NCBI RefSeq assembly: GCF_900129575.1
Contig: NZ_FQWE01000003.1
Location: 248,001 to 312,000 of the forward strand
DNA: 64,000 bases
From: Flavobacterium segetis
Lineage (GTDB): Bacteria; Bacteroidota; Bacteroidia; Flavobacteriales; Flavobacteriaceae
Direction of reading: 5' to 3'
The notes beneath the pieces are model-generated. The model was not told the origin of the DNA and searched no databases. It saw only the letters and a list, made by a program, of their open reading frames with translations. Position 1 is the first letter of the stretch; each line of letters begins with the position of its first letter. The translations under genes were made by a program, and so were the position numbers. Below, one piece after another: positions 63,869 to 64,000 of the stretch.

Positions 63869-64000
63869 TACTTTTTTTCTTTTAATAATTGATTGGCTTT
63901 AGAGAAATACAAGTCTTTTTTCTTAAAATCTCCAAGACCATTAAAGGCTTCTCCTAACTGAATATTGAAATTAATTTCTAATTCTTTGTCCTCTACTACA
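63868..64000 (-). CDS. TPR-type protein, C-terminal end only (runs off the window)
   Basis: The minus strand reads VVEDKELEINFNIQLGEAFN, GLGDFKKKDLYFSKANQLLK and a stop overlapping the next start codon. The helix-turn-helix spacing with G-F-D-K is that of TPR repeats. Only the last 44 codons are in the window. Confidence 0.75.
   Translation of the reverse strand, partial: VVEDKELEINFNIQLGEAFNGLGDFKKKDLYFSKANQLLKEKK

Overview
The window comes from a low-GC member of the Bacteroidota, most likely a Flavobacterium or close relative. Support includes the AT-rich sequence, promoters of the TTG...TAnnTTTG type, many lipoproteins, two TonB-dependent receptors, a SusB-type GH97 enzyme, families typical of the phylum (DUF2480, DUF3078, DUF4292, DUF5689, DUF6377) and the short epimerase-like threonine dehydrogenase. 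Genus assignment is inference.

Layout. 1-7.6 kb: partial endonuclease/phosphatase-family gene, LD-carboxypeptidase, YraN-like protein, ACT-like protein, a REP-associated transposase (RAYT) flanked by its own palindromes, mfd and a lipoprotein. 7.7-11.5 kb: tdh followed by a small accessory island bracketed by two copies of the tdh 3' end. The island holds a JAMM-motif lipoprotein whose only plausible ATG is out of frame across a G8 tract, plus a tandem array of small lipoproteins. 11.5-16.4 kb: membrane protein, M1 and S8 peptidases, MBL-fold hydrolase. 16.5-27.8 kb: the Fe-S assembly (suf) region: an A-type carrier, sufB, sufC, sufD, sufS, sufE and sufT, then DUF2480 and DUF3078 genes. It is interrupted by a YoeB-type toxin-antitoxin pair, a four-helix-bundle (S23-like) pseudogene, a GxxExxY pseudogene and an oppositely oriented serine hydrolase.

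27.8-33.5 kb: DUF819 membrane protein, DUF1853 protein, about 1.4 kb of decayed sequence, hflX. 33.5-37.6 kb: DUF6377 regulator and GH97 alpha-glucosidase. 37.8-43.7 kb: hypothetical protein, FKBP isomerase lipoprotein, DUF5689 lipoprotein plus TonB-dependent receptor. 44-49.6 kb: MFS transporter, Gfo/Idh/MocA oxidoreductase, a 62-bp tandem repeat array, an old-yellow-enzyme oxidoreductase, rseP. 49.6-52.5 kb: tRNA-Asn and an amidase locus with traces of a tRNA-end duplication. 52.8-56.6 kb: sugar dehydrogenase, cytochrome c and a convergent TonB-dependent receptor. 57-64 kb: a lipoprotein paired with a NodB-type deacetylase, PiT transporter fused to a PhoU-like tail, a 128-bp tandem repeat array, and an operon of TPR protein, DUF4292 lipoprotein and an EnvC-like protein with a degenerate LytM domain.

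Most promising for novelty: the tdh-bracketed island with the homopolymer-gated lipoprotein; the S23-like pseudogene whose three internal stops all fall where Gln codons are expected; and the guest genes that have repeatedly entered the suf region. All identifications are by eye from motifs and remembered families; no database search was run, and all identities and counts quoted were made by hand.
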